Of a DNA stretch of 6,685 bases, positions 1-4,784 are shown piece by piece. The translations under genes were made by a program, and so were the position numbers. How positions within the stretch are numbered: position 1 is the stretch's first letter; every line of letters begins with the position of its first letter. The notes under the pieces were generated by a model. That model saw nothing but the letters and a program-made list of their open reading frames with translations. It ran no database searches and was not told the origin of the DNA. This stretch comes from Methanomassiliicoccales archaeon. Its GTDB lineage: Archaea; Thermoplasmatota; Thermoplasmata; SG8-5. The DNA lies in assembly GCA_030636255.1 (NCBI GenBank), contig DAOVXH010000100.1:1-6685 (forward strand), in the 5' to 3' direction.

Positions 1-476
1 GCTGCTAATGTGAAAACATCTTCGCCTTGAATGTCCCGCTGCTGATATTCGGCAAGCCAGTTTTCCATTTCTGTAATGACTTTCTCCATTCTTGGAGGGG
101 AGAATTTTGCGCCCTGGATTCGGACATTTATTCGTCTCCAGTGGCCAGCATCAGGAACTATCAATCTGAAAACCTGGCCGTGAAGCTCAAGAACTGTTTC
201 CAATGTTATTGGGCATTTTGAACGTTCCAGAAGCCCTCGAAATGCAACCTCATGTTGGATTGTCTCGCTGACATCCTTGACTGGCTTTCCACCAGGAGTC
301 TTTCCCTCCAGCAGTATTTTTTCAGCATCGCTGCGGGTTATTGTACTTCCCTCTATGGCATTGGTCCCCCAGGTGTTCAGGGCAGATGTCCGCTTCCAGA
401 TTGAATCTGGCAATGAATCCAGGCTTTTGCGTTCAAGCAATTTGGATATTAATTCATTTAATATGATTAGTTCCAT
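1..476 (-). CDS. Fic-family protein, N-terminal part (cut by window edge)
   Basis: Only the first 158 codons are present; the frame stays open to the left edge. Residues 38-43 read TNAIEG, matching the (S/T)xxxE(G/N) inhibitory-helix motif of class II Fic proteins, where the Glu blocks productive ATP binding in cis. This is followed by GSTIT and, at about residues 63-70, GKPVKDVS. Residues 99-129 (HGQVFR, DAGHWRR, NVRI, FSPP) are the usual run leading into the Fic core. The catalytic HPFxxGNGR motif would lie beyond the edge, so activity cannot be judged. By family knowledge the enzyme would transfer AMP to protein hydroxyls. I chose the ATG at 476 because GTGAGG (482-487) sits five bases before it; an in-frame ATG at 494 would add six residues. 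It lies downstream of the tRNA thiolase gene on the same strand, with an 82-bp gap and probably its own promoter. No separate antitoxin gene is visible nearby. Confidence 0.85.
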   Translation of the reverse strand, partial: MELIILNELISKLLERKSLDSLPDSIWKRTSALNTWGTNAIEGSTITRSDAEKILLEGKTPGGKPVKDVSETIQHEVAFRGLLERSKCPITLETVLELHGQVFRLIVPDAGHWRRINVRIQGAKFSPPRMEKVITEMENWLAEYQQRDIQGEDVFTLA

Positions 477-487
477 TTTATCCTCAC

Positions 488-552
488 TAAACATATAGAA
501 TATTTAAGTATATATGATTTACTGTCAAATTTAGTCGTTAAACATATAGAAT
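488..552. repeat. 14-bp direct repeat pair in the ttuA-Fic gap
   Basis: The sequence TAAACATATAGAAT occurs exactly at 488-501 and again at 539-552, 51 bp apart and in the same orientation. The copies bracket the intergenic region between the thiolase stop and the Fic start; the left copy contains the alternative Fic start codon. It could be a regulator-binding pair, a small duplication, or chance in AT-rich DNA. Confidence 0.4.
503..518 (-). promoter_or_regulatory. Possible TATA box for the Fic gene
   Basis: On the minus strand this reads CATATATACTTAAATA, an AT-rich TATA-like stretch about 27-42 bp before the chosen start codon. Initiation 25 bp downstream would give a very short leader that just includes the GTGAGG ribosome-binding site. 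This rests on composition and spacing only. Confidence 0.35.
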
Positions 553-558
553 GGAAAT

Positions 559-1488
559 TTATGCTTTTTCCAGGGCTTCCTTCACCCTTGCTAACAGCTC
601 GCAGGCCTTGCAAACATCCCCCATTGTCGGTTCCCCACATTTATCACAATCATTCAGCTCAGCAGGCGGAAAGTGTTGCCTCAATGGCTCAATCATCTGG
701 TCATAGGAGCTGAGAATTGAATGCCTGGTGCCGGGTGTTTCTTTCTCCATCTGGTTTATTATTTCCAGAAATCCGAGCCGGTGGGCACGGGGCCGGCTGG
801 GGCAATGCATGTCCAGGTATGGGATTTCCATTACATTTGCAAAAAGTTTTATCTCTGACTCCGGAACAATGCGTAAAGGTATCATTCTGGGCACAAGACC
901 TTCCTGTGTCTTCTTGTGCGGCCCTAATCGAACAAGTCTCTGTACATCCCCATTAACTATGTTCATGAGCACGCTCTGGCTCATATCATCAAGATTATGG
1001 CCGAATGCTATTTTTTGTACCTCAAGCTCCCTGGCCCGGCGATTTAGTAAATTTCTGCGTAAAACCCCACAATAGGTGCATGGCCGCCATTCCTCTCCAA
1101 GGGCTGCCACTTCATCCATATTGATTCCAAATGATTCTTCGAAGCCCAGAACCTCATATGGTATTTCCAATTTTTCAGAATATTCCGTAGCCAGCTTGAC
1201 AGATTTCTCACGGTAACCAGCAAGACCTTCATCAACAATCAGCGTAATCAATTCCACATCACGGTGGCTGGCAAAGACCTTGCTGAGAATATACAGCATG
1301 GACATGGAATCTTTACCACCGGAAACAGCAATGGCCAGCTTTGCCTTGCCAGGCAATTTTCCCTGGAGTCGGATTTCTTTCTGCACCCGGCGCTCAACAT
1401 ACTCTGCAAAATGTTCCTTGCAAAGACTGGCTCCAGAATATTTTATGTCAATAATGGATTCTTCAGGGCATTTATGGCAAGAGGTCAT
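559..1488 (-). CDS. ttuA: tRNA 2-thiolation enzyme, TtuA/NcsA (Ncs6/CTU1) family
   Basis: This 309-residue protein has the full family layout. An N-terminal zinc finger uses C4, C7, C23 and H26. The ATP-binding PP-loop SGGKDS is at residues 56-61. CTYC (C137, C140) together with C229 matches the three cysteines that hold the [4Fe-4S] cluster in TtuA. GHNLDD is at 163-168, and a C-terminal zinc finger uses C281, C284, C293 and C296. Family members adenylate a uridine C2 oxygen and replace it with sulfur, usually supplied by a ubiquitin-like carrier. The target may be position 54 (TtuA, s2T in thermophiles) or wobble uridine 34 (NcsA/Ncs6); sequence alone does not decide, so the symbol is provisional. 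The ATG at 1488 begins directly before the first zinc-finger Cys, so a later start is unlikely. No Shine-Dalgarno is obvious, and a TATA-like box about 26 bp upstream suggests a leaderless mRNA. It is divergent from the KaiC-like gene. Confidence 0.9.
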   Translation of the reverse strand: MTSCHKCPEESIIDIKYSGASLCKEHFAEYVERRVQKEIRLQGKLPGKAKLAIAVSGGKDSMSMLYILSKVFASHRDVELITLIVDEGLAGYREKSVKLATEYSEKLEIPYEVLGFEESFGINMDEVAALGEEWRPCTYCGVLRRNLLNRRARELEVQKIAFGHNLDDMSQSVLMNIVNGDVQRLVRLGPHKKTQEGLVPRMIPLRIVPESEIKLFANVMEIPYLDMHCPSRPRAHRLGFLEIINQMEKETPGTRHSILSSYDQMIEPLRQHFPPAELNDCDKCGEPTMGDVCKACELLARVKEALEKA

Positions 1489-1508
1489 TAAAGCTGGATT
1501 GATATGTA

Positions 1509-1519
1509 TTGTATAAAAT
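1509..1519. promoter_or_regulatory. TATA-like box shared by the divergent ttuA and KaiC-like genes
   Basis: The plus strand reads TGTATAAAAT and the minus strand ATTTTATACA, so the same box resembles an archaeal TATA element both ways. Its centre is about 26 bp before the ttuA start at 1488, which fits a leaderless transcript. For the plus-strand gene, initiation near 1540 would leave a leader of roughly 28 nt that contains the GGTGG ribosome-binding site at 1559-1563. Confidence 0.5.
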
Positions 1520-1567
1520 TGCCGGAAAGACTATATTATGAGTTAACATTATCGGCATGGTGGAAAA

Positions 1568-2263
1568 GTGATAAAAACATACATTGAAGGTTTTGATGAT
1601 GCACTGGGCGGAGGTATACCAAAGGGACATACTGTTTTGATATCTGGAACTCCAGGAACTATGAAATCATCGGTTTGCCTGAATTTACTCTACAAGAATC
1701 ACAAGAATGATGCAAAACGCAGCCTCTATATCTCCCTGGAGGAGACCAAGGATAGTCTTCTCACTGGCATGAATCGCCTGAAGATAGACGATTTTGATGG
1801 CAGGGAATTGTTCATTGTGGACCTGGGAAAGCTCAGAATGGAGTATGATGAGGTTGACCAGATGCAGGACTGGATGCGCTTTGTCACCGAGTATCTTACC
1901 AGGCGGGTTAAAGAAGATAATGTGGATATTGTTATCATTGATTCGCTGACTGCACTTTATTCGCTTATCGAACTTGACAAGCCACGCCAGCAATTGTTTC
2001 ATTTCTTCGGATTCCTGAAGCGACTTGGAGTTACTGCTTTTCTTATTTCGGAGATGTACCCTGGCTCAGAGGCATTTGGCCCTTATAGAGAGGATTTCCT
2101 GGCAGACGGCAATATCATGCTGAAATTACATGATGTTGGAGAAACAGATATCCAGCTCAGAATTCGCTGTGTAAAGATGCGGCATGTGAACCATGATAGA
2201 GGATACTTCGTGCTTATTCATCGAGGAAATAGGTTCATGGTGACGCCTGTTATATCTGATTAG
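1568..2263 (+). CDS. Single-domain KaiC/RAD55-like RecA-superfamily ATPase
   Basis: This 231-residue protein is one RecA-type core. It opens with the family-typical IEGFDDALGGGIPKG. Walker A follows at residues 27-35 (GTPGTMKSS), a glutamate pair in SLEE at 57-60, and Walker B at 119-126 (VDIVIIDS, Asp125 as the Mg-binding acid). Further conserved elements are SEMYPG (161-166) and a KMRHVNHDRGY strand near 203-213. The length equals one KaiC domain, as in archaeal KaiC-like, GvpD/RAD55-like and ArlH proteins. No DNA-binding or extra domain is seen, so the process it serves is unknown; archaeal relatives take part in signalling, motility or recombination. The usual Gly before the Walker Lys is Met here (GTM-K33-S34). 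The GTG start at 1568 has GGTGG (1559-1563) four bases upstream and gives the expected N-terminus. It stands alone on its strand, and a T-run follows the stop. Confidence 0.85.
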   Translation: MIKTYIEGFDDALGGGIPKGHTVLISGTPGTMKSSVCLNLLYKNHKNDAKRSLYISLEETKDSLLTGMNRLKIDDFDGRELFIVDLGKLRMEYDEVDQMQDWMRFVTEYLTRRVKEDNVDIVIIDSLTALYSLIELDKPRQQLFHFFGFLKRLGVTAFLISEMYPGSEAFGPYREDFLADGNIMLKLHDVGETDIQLRIRCVKMRHVNHDRGYFVLIHRGNRFMVTPVISD

Positions 2264-2275
2264 ACTCATCAATAA

Positions 2276-2324
2276 CTTAAGTTCATAGTTTTTAGTTTAC
2301 AGATGTTAGTCTGACAACTATAGT
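2276..2324. repeat. Degenerate 7-nt periodic repeat, left of sepF
   Basis: Cut into sevens from 2276, the plus strand gives CTTAAGT, TCATAGT, TTTTAGT, TTACAGA, TGTTAGT, CTGACAA, CTATAGT. Five of the seven units end in AGT. The exact 9-mer TAGTTTACA also occurs twice (2293-2301 and 2321-2329). The periodicity is imperfect, but its phase matches the style of the array on the other side of sepF. Confidence 0.45.
2288..2300 (+). terminator. Possible T-rich terminator after the KaiC-like gene
   Basis: A run of five T (2289-2293), then AGTTT, lies about 26 bp past the stop codon. Archaeal RNA polymerase commonly stops at such U-tracts without a hairpin. The same bases also belong to the heptamer-periodic stretch, so the call is tentative. 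Confidence 0.3.
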
Positions 2325-2336
2325 TTACATAGTTGT
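2314..2336. other. Hairpin-forming inverted repeat
   Basis: ACAACTA (2314-2320) and TAGTTGT (2330-2336) are perfect reverse complements around a 9-nt loop. The overlapping AACTATAGTT (2316-2325) is itself a perfect 10-bp palindrome. It lies between the convergent 3' ends of the KaiC-like gene and sepF, so a role in transcript 3'-end formation is possible. Confidence 0.4.
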
Positions 2337-2346
2337 ATAATTCTCC

Positions 2347-2372
2347 ATAGCCAAGGCTATCAAATGAAAATA
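2347..2372 (-). terminator. Possible sepF 3'-end signal
   Basis: Just past the sepF stop, the minus strand runs through a T-rich stretch (2362-2372, reading TATTTTCATTT) and then a small inverted repeat, ATAGCC-TT-GGCTAT (2347-2360). The T-tract fits an archaeal terminator. The hairpin loop would be tight, so its importance is uncertain. Confidence 0.3.
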
Positions 2373-2380
2373 TTATTGAC

Positions 2381-2758
2381 TTAATAGCTGCCGCGTATTT
2401 TATTTCTGTCAACCTTGAGTCCACCGCTGGTTACCACAATAAGGTTCTTGCCTATTCCTGCAACATCGCCGTTGACATCTGCTGCAACTGAATGCAATTC
2501 TGCGGAAACCCTTTTCAGAGCAAGTTCATCATTGGCCATTGAGGAATAATCTATCATGAGCGTGTGGCCGTCATAAAGTAGCTTTGTGAGGCCCTTCAGG
2601 TCCTCGAATCTGTAGATCTCGGCAACTTTAATTGAGGAGCCAGTATGCATTCCGCTTACCTCGTCATCAAAGTTCATTGCCCCTAGATCAATGTACTGCT
2701 GCTCTCCGTGACCGTGCGGTTTCTTGAAATGTGACTTCTTTCCCATCTGTGCTGACAT
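2381..2758 (-). CDS. sepF: Archaeal SepF-like cell-division protein
   Basis: The predicted protein has 125 residues. After a polar N-terminus (residues 1-20, rich in Lys, His and Gly) comes YIDLGAM. The compact SepF/DUF552 alpha-beta fold then occupies about residues 43-125: IKVAEIYRFEDL, a helix, HTLMIDYSSM, a second helix, VAGIGKNLIVVTSGGLKVDR. SepF binds the C-terminal tail of FtsZ and, in archaea with FtsZ, tethers the ring to the membrane as a dimer. The start at ATG 2758 is preferred: AAGGATGATGA lies just upstream. An in-frame TTG at 2788 would add ten hydrophilic residues, and ATG 2746 would remove four. No hydrophobic or amphipathic membrane-targeting helix is evident at the N-terminus with any of these starts. 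No ftsZ gene is in the window. Family identity is fairly secure; the membrane-anchor role is unproven here. Confidence 0.82.
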   Translation of the reverse strand: MSAQMGKKSHFKKPHGHGEQQYIDLGAMNFDDEVSGMHTGSSIKVAEIYRFEDLKGLTKLLYDGHTLMIDYSSMANDELALKRVSAELHSVAADVNGDVAGIGKNLIVVTSGGLKVDRNKIRGSY

Positions 2759-2804
2759 ATAATCATCATCCTTGGAATTGTTATACAACCTAAATCTCTT
2801 CTCT

Positions 2805-2813
2805 GGATATAAG
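2805..2813 (-). promoter_or_regulatory. Probable TATA box for sepF
   Basis: The minus strand reads CTTATATCC about 50 bp before the chosen ATG. A start site roughly 25 bp downstream would give a leader of about 25 nt carrying the purine-rich AAGGATGATGA site. Composition and spacing only. Confidence 0.4.
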
Positions 2814-2833
2814 TCTTTCCGAGAGGGCAGGTC

Positions 2834-2882
2834 CTAGGTTCTAGGTGCTAGTTGTGAGTGGTCAGTTGATAGTTGTTAGGAA
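2834..2882. repeat. Degenerate heptamer tandem repeat, upstream of sepF and rpl15e
   Basis: Seven consecutive heptamers can be read without gaps: CTAGGTT, CTAGGTG, CTAGTTG, TGAGTGG, TCAGTTG, ATAGTTG, TTAGGAA. AG occupies positions 3-4 of every unit. It resembles the short heptameric repeats seen between genes in some cyanobacteria and other genomes, though I cannot assign a named family. The 2789-3092 gap holds this array, the sepF promoter on one side, and the rpl15e TATA box and hairpin leader on the other. Confidence 0.6.
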
Positions 2883-2939
2883 GCTGGAGCCAGAAGAAAA
2901 TGATATCAATGCGTGCACGGCTATCACTTTGGCGCTAAC

Positions 2940-2949
2940 TTATTTATAC
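2940..2949 (+). promoter_or_regulatory. Probable TATA box for rpl15e
   Basis: TTATTTATAC is the best TATA-like element before the L15e gene. Initiation about 25 bp downstream, near 2970, would give an unusually long leader of roughly 120 nt containing three hairpins. Confidence 0.45.
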
Positions 2950-2976
2950 AGAGTCCATTTACACGGAGTTCACGGA

Positions 2977-3051
2977 AGCCGAGAAGGCTACCACAGTCAC
3001 GGGATGCGTCCCGTCGGAGATGTGTCTGAGCCAGATTCTGAAAATCTGGTG
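2977..3051 (+). promoter_or_regulatory. Structured leader or small RNA ahead of rpl15e: three hairpins in series
   Basis: Three inverted repeats follow one another. AGCC/GGCT (2977-2980, 2986-2989) has a GAGAA loop. ACGGGA/TCCCGT (2999-3004, 3009-3014) has a TGCG loop. CCAGATT/AATCTGG (3031-3037, 3043-3049) has a CTGAA loop and can be extended by a G-T pair. CTGA directly precedes the third stem and TGATTGATGA directly follows it, reminiscent of D'/C' box elements that form a kink-turn bound by L7Ae, though the C-like box is imperfect. It could be an untranslated leader controlling rpl15e or a separate small RNA. No tRNA arms are present. Confidence 0.45.
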
Positions 3052-3092
3052 ATTGATGAATCCGGAAACGTCCAGAAATGGAGAGTGTACAA

Positions 3093-3773
3093 ATGCCAGA
3101 CAAAGAAATTGCAGCAGAAACAGAAATTATAGAGGATGCTCCAGTAGTACCTCAAACTAGTTCTAAGAAAGTTGAAAAATCAAGGCCAGTAGGTATGTAC
3201 GGCCATATCAAGGAAGCCTGGAAGGTTCCATCTGATTCCTATGTAAAGGAATTGCAGTGGCACCGCATGATAGAGTGGCGCAGGGAAGAAACATTCGTTC
3301 GTGTGGACCACCCAACAAGATTGGACCGTGCCAGACACCTTGGGTACAAGGCCAAGCAGGGCTATGTTGTTGTACGTACAAAGGTTAGAAGGGGAAGCCT
3401 TCGAAAGCCAAAGATAAGAAAGGGCCGAAGGGCAAAGCGCAGAGGTCGTGCCAAGATAACAATGTCCAAGAGCATTCAGCGCATTGCCGAAGAGCGTGTG
3501 TCCAAAAAATACCCGAACCTGGAGGTTCTTAACTCCTACTGGGTAGGCGAGGACGGCCGCCACAAATACTACGAGATTATTCTTGTTGACCCACATCACC
3601 CGGTTATCATGTCAGATAAAAAGATCAACTGGATATGCGAGTCGCAGCACACAAGAAGAGTCGAGCGTGGTCTCACCTCCGCAGGAAAGCGCGGCAGGGC
3701 ACTTCACAAGAAGGGCAAGGGAACAGAAAAGGCCAGGCCATCCAGAAGGGCTCACGACAAGAAAATTAAGTAG
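3093..3773 (+). CDS. rpl15e: Large-subunit ribosomal protein L15e, with N-terminal extension
   Basis: From residue 35 onward the sequence is a complete L15e: MYGHIKEAWK, LQWHRMIEWRRE, RLDRARHLGYKAKQGYVVVR, a very basic stretch at about residues 95-120 (KPKIRKGRRAKRRGR), VLNSYWVGEDGRHKYYE, DPHHPVI and a basic HKKGKG...RPSRRAHDKK tail. This core is 192 residues, the normal length for the family. L15e is a 60S/50S protein of archaea and eukaryotes that contacts 23S rRNA. The ATG at 3093 is preferred because GGAGAGTG (3080-3087) lies upstream at good spacing; an ATG at 3078 lacks such a site, and the ATG at 3195 (core start) has no spaced ribosome-binding site. The resulting 34-residue extension is acidic first (EIAAETEIIEDA), then Lys/Ser-rich. 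The stop abuts the convergent ThiI-like gene. Confidence 0.93.
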   Translation: MPDKEIAAETEIIEDAPVVPQTSSKKVEKSRPVGMYGHIKEAWKVPSDSYVKELQWHRMIEWRREETFVRVDHPTRLDRARHLGYKAKQGYVVVRTKVRRGSLRKPKIRKGRRAKRRGRAKITMSKSIQRIAEERVSKKYPNLEVLNSYWVGEDGRHKYYEIILVDPHHPVIMSDKKINWICESQHTRRVERGLTSAGKRGRALHKKGKGTEKARPSRRAHDKKIK

Positions 3774-3802
3774 ATTATTGGCTGTTTATTTTGGCCAATA
3801 AT
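3774..3802. terminator. Hairpin and T-rich loop between convergent stops (possible bidirectional terminator)
   Basis: ATTATTGGC (3774-3782) and GCCAATAAT (3794-3802) form a perfect 9-bp stem around an 11-nt loop containing TTTATTTT (3785-3792). It starts one base after the rpl15e stop and covers the last codons of the ThiI-like gene. The U-rich loop suits termination of the plus-strand transcript. The opposite transcript meets its own T-tract (AATTTTCTT) at about 3759-3767. Confidence 0.45.
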
Positions 3803-4638
3803 TTCTCAATATCAGCGTCAGCCATGCCAATTAGCGGAAAGAATACTGGAAGGTCCAATTCTGCCAATTTATCTTGATTGGCATCAAATATCTCAGGGCT
3901 CCAGCCAATGGTAATTCCCTCGGTTCTTTGGGCATCGGCCAAGGTCTGCAAATCTCCAGGTTGAACAATCTTTAGGTCAGGATCCCAGGCTGTCAGAGGC
4001 TGGGCAAGTTCTGGATTATCTGTGGCCACAATGACACGGCAGCCCCTTTTCATAATGGGCCAGCACGCTGCAATATCTCTTGGTTTTTCCACAATTCCCA
4101 GGACTCGGCCCTGGGTCCCCAGGGGCATGCCTCCGGGCCCAGGCATCTTTTCAGTGTAAATGAATGACCTATTTTGCCTAACTTCCACAAATATCTCCAG
4201 CTCTGGATTGGTAAGGTTCACCTTTGGATTCAGATGCTGATATGCGAGAAAAATTGCCGAGCCAGTTTCCTTTCCCAGCTCCATACTTGTGTAGGGGTGT
4301 TGCCCATTTCTCCTGGCCCTGACAGCAAAGCTTGTTCCCTCCTTGAAAAATGGTTCGGCAATCTCAATGGATAGCTTGAAAATAGATTCCATGTCTGAAG
4401 TGGTTTCCATGGCCCTGCTGAATGATACTATTCCAAATGTTTTTGATAAAATTTCATGGGTGAATGGCCCATCATCGGCCCATAGGAATATTCGGCCTCT
4501 ATCAGACTCAATGCGGCATTCCTTGCTGGCCTTGAGGAACCGGGATGTTATATTGTCCCGCAATGCCCTTTCAAATCTTGAACGAACCCTCTGGCTCTTC
4601 AAACCCAGCTCGCCATATCGAATCAAGTAGAGTGACAT
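3775..4638 (-). CDS. Shortened ThiI-like THUMP protein lacking the PP-loop
   Basis: The 287 residues begin like ThiI: LIRYGELGLKSQRVRSRFE (N-terminal ferredoxin-like domain), then a THUMP domain at about residues 60-165 with FAVRARRNGQHPYTSMELG. ThiI-type landmarks continue with GPGGMPLGTQGRVLGIV (167-183), MKRGC (196-200) and PLIGM (268-272). Where ThiI has the ATP-binding SGGxDSP this protein has EKPRDIAA (184-191). The segment between MKRGC and PLIGM is much shorter than in ThiI, and no rhodanese domain follows. ThiI makes 4-thiouridine at tRNA position 8; THUMP binds the tRNA acceptor end. Adenylation and thiolation therefore look lost, leaving perhaps a tRNA-binding partner or a new role. 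The frame is uninterrupted, so it is not a simple decayed gene. The ATG at 4638 is supported by an AT-rich box about 27 bp upstream, implying a leaderless mRNA. Confidence 0.8.
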   Translation of the reverse strand: MSLYLIRYGELGLKSQRVRSRFERALRDNITSRFLKASKECRIESDRGRIFLWADDGPFTHEILSKTFGIVSFSRAMETTSDMESIFKLSIEIAEPFFKEGTSFAVRARRNGQHPYTSMELGKETGSAIFLAYQHLNPKVNLTNPELEIFVEVRQNRSFIYTEKMPGPGGMPLGTQGRVLGIVEKPRDIAACWPIMKRGCRVIVATDNPELAQPLTAWDPDLKIVQPGDLQTLADAQRTEGITIGWSPEIFDANQDKLAELDLPVFFPLIGMADADIEKLLAKINSQ

Positions 4639-4660
4639 TGGTCATTGAAATGCGCCTTTG

Positions 4661-4670
4661 ATATTAAGTT
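4661..4670 (-). promoter_or_regulatory. Probable TATA box for the ThiI-like gene
   Basis: The minus strand reads AACTTAATAT, centred about 27 bp before the start codon at 4638. This is the spacing expected when transcription begins at or next to the ATG. Confidence 0.45.
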
Positions 4671-4710
4671 TATTGCTGGCTTTCCCCACTGTTTAATAAT
4701 TTGTAAGAAA

Positions 4711-4721
4711 ACTATATATTA
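4711..4721 (+). promoter_or_regulatory. Probable TATA box for the zinc-ribbon/coiled-coil operon
   Basis: ACTATATATTA is the strongest TATA-like element in the 146-bp divergent gap. It predicts a start site near 4741-4745 and a leader of about 40 nt ending in a GGCGGT ribosome-binding site (4772-4777), seven bases before the ATG. Confidence 0.5.
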
Positions 4722-4737
4722 CTTGTATGTAATACAA
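4718..4737. promoter_or_regulatory. Palindromic candidate operator next to the TATA box
   Basis: Two overlapping inverted repeats sit between the TATA box and the expected start site: TTGTAT-GTA-ATACAA (4723-4737) and ATTAC-TTGTAT-GTAAT (4718-4733). This position suits a repressor that blocks polymerase or TFB/TBP. No regulator gene is identified, so the role is inferred. Confidence 0.35.
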
Positions 4738-4784
4738 ATCCAATTACGTGAGCACTTAGATAGCAATAGCTGGCGGTCTAATTT

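Noticed and set aside
717..1075. Plus-strand frames opposite the thiolase gene
   Set aside because: The minus strand here encodes the conserved FeS-cysteine and zinc-finger parts of the thiolase; the plus-strand products are compositionally odd and match nothing.
2759..2788. Upstream TTG start for sepF adding ten residues
   Set aside because: TTG is a weak start, the added residues are unlike SepF N-termini, and the ATG at 2758 has a better purine-rich site upstream.
2960..3060. Possible tRNA or complete box C/D guide RNA
   Set aside because: There is no T-arm or acceptor pairing for a tRNA. For a C/D RNA only a D'-like and an imperfect C'-like box are present, with no terminal C and D pair.
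2845..3132. Plus-strand frame of 95 codons between sepF and rpl15e
   Set aside because: It begins inside the heptamer repeats, crosses the TATA box and all three hairpins, overlaps the rpl15e start in another frame, and resembles no protein family.
3180..3599. Minus-strand open frame of 139 codons opposite rpl15e
   Set aside because: It lies wholly inside the unmistakable L15e coding frame and shows no recognisable domain.
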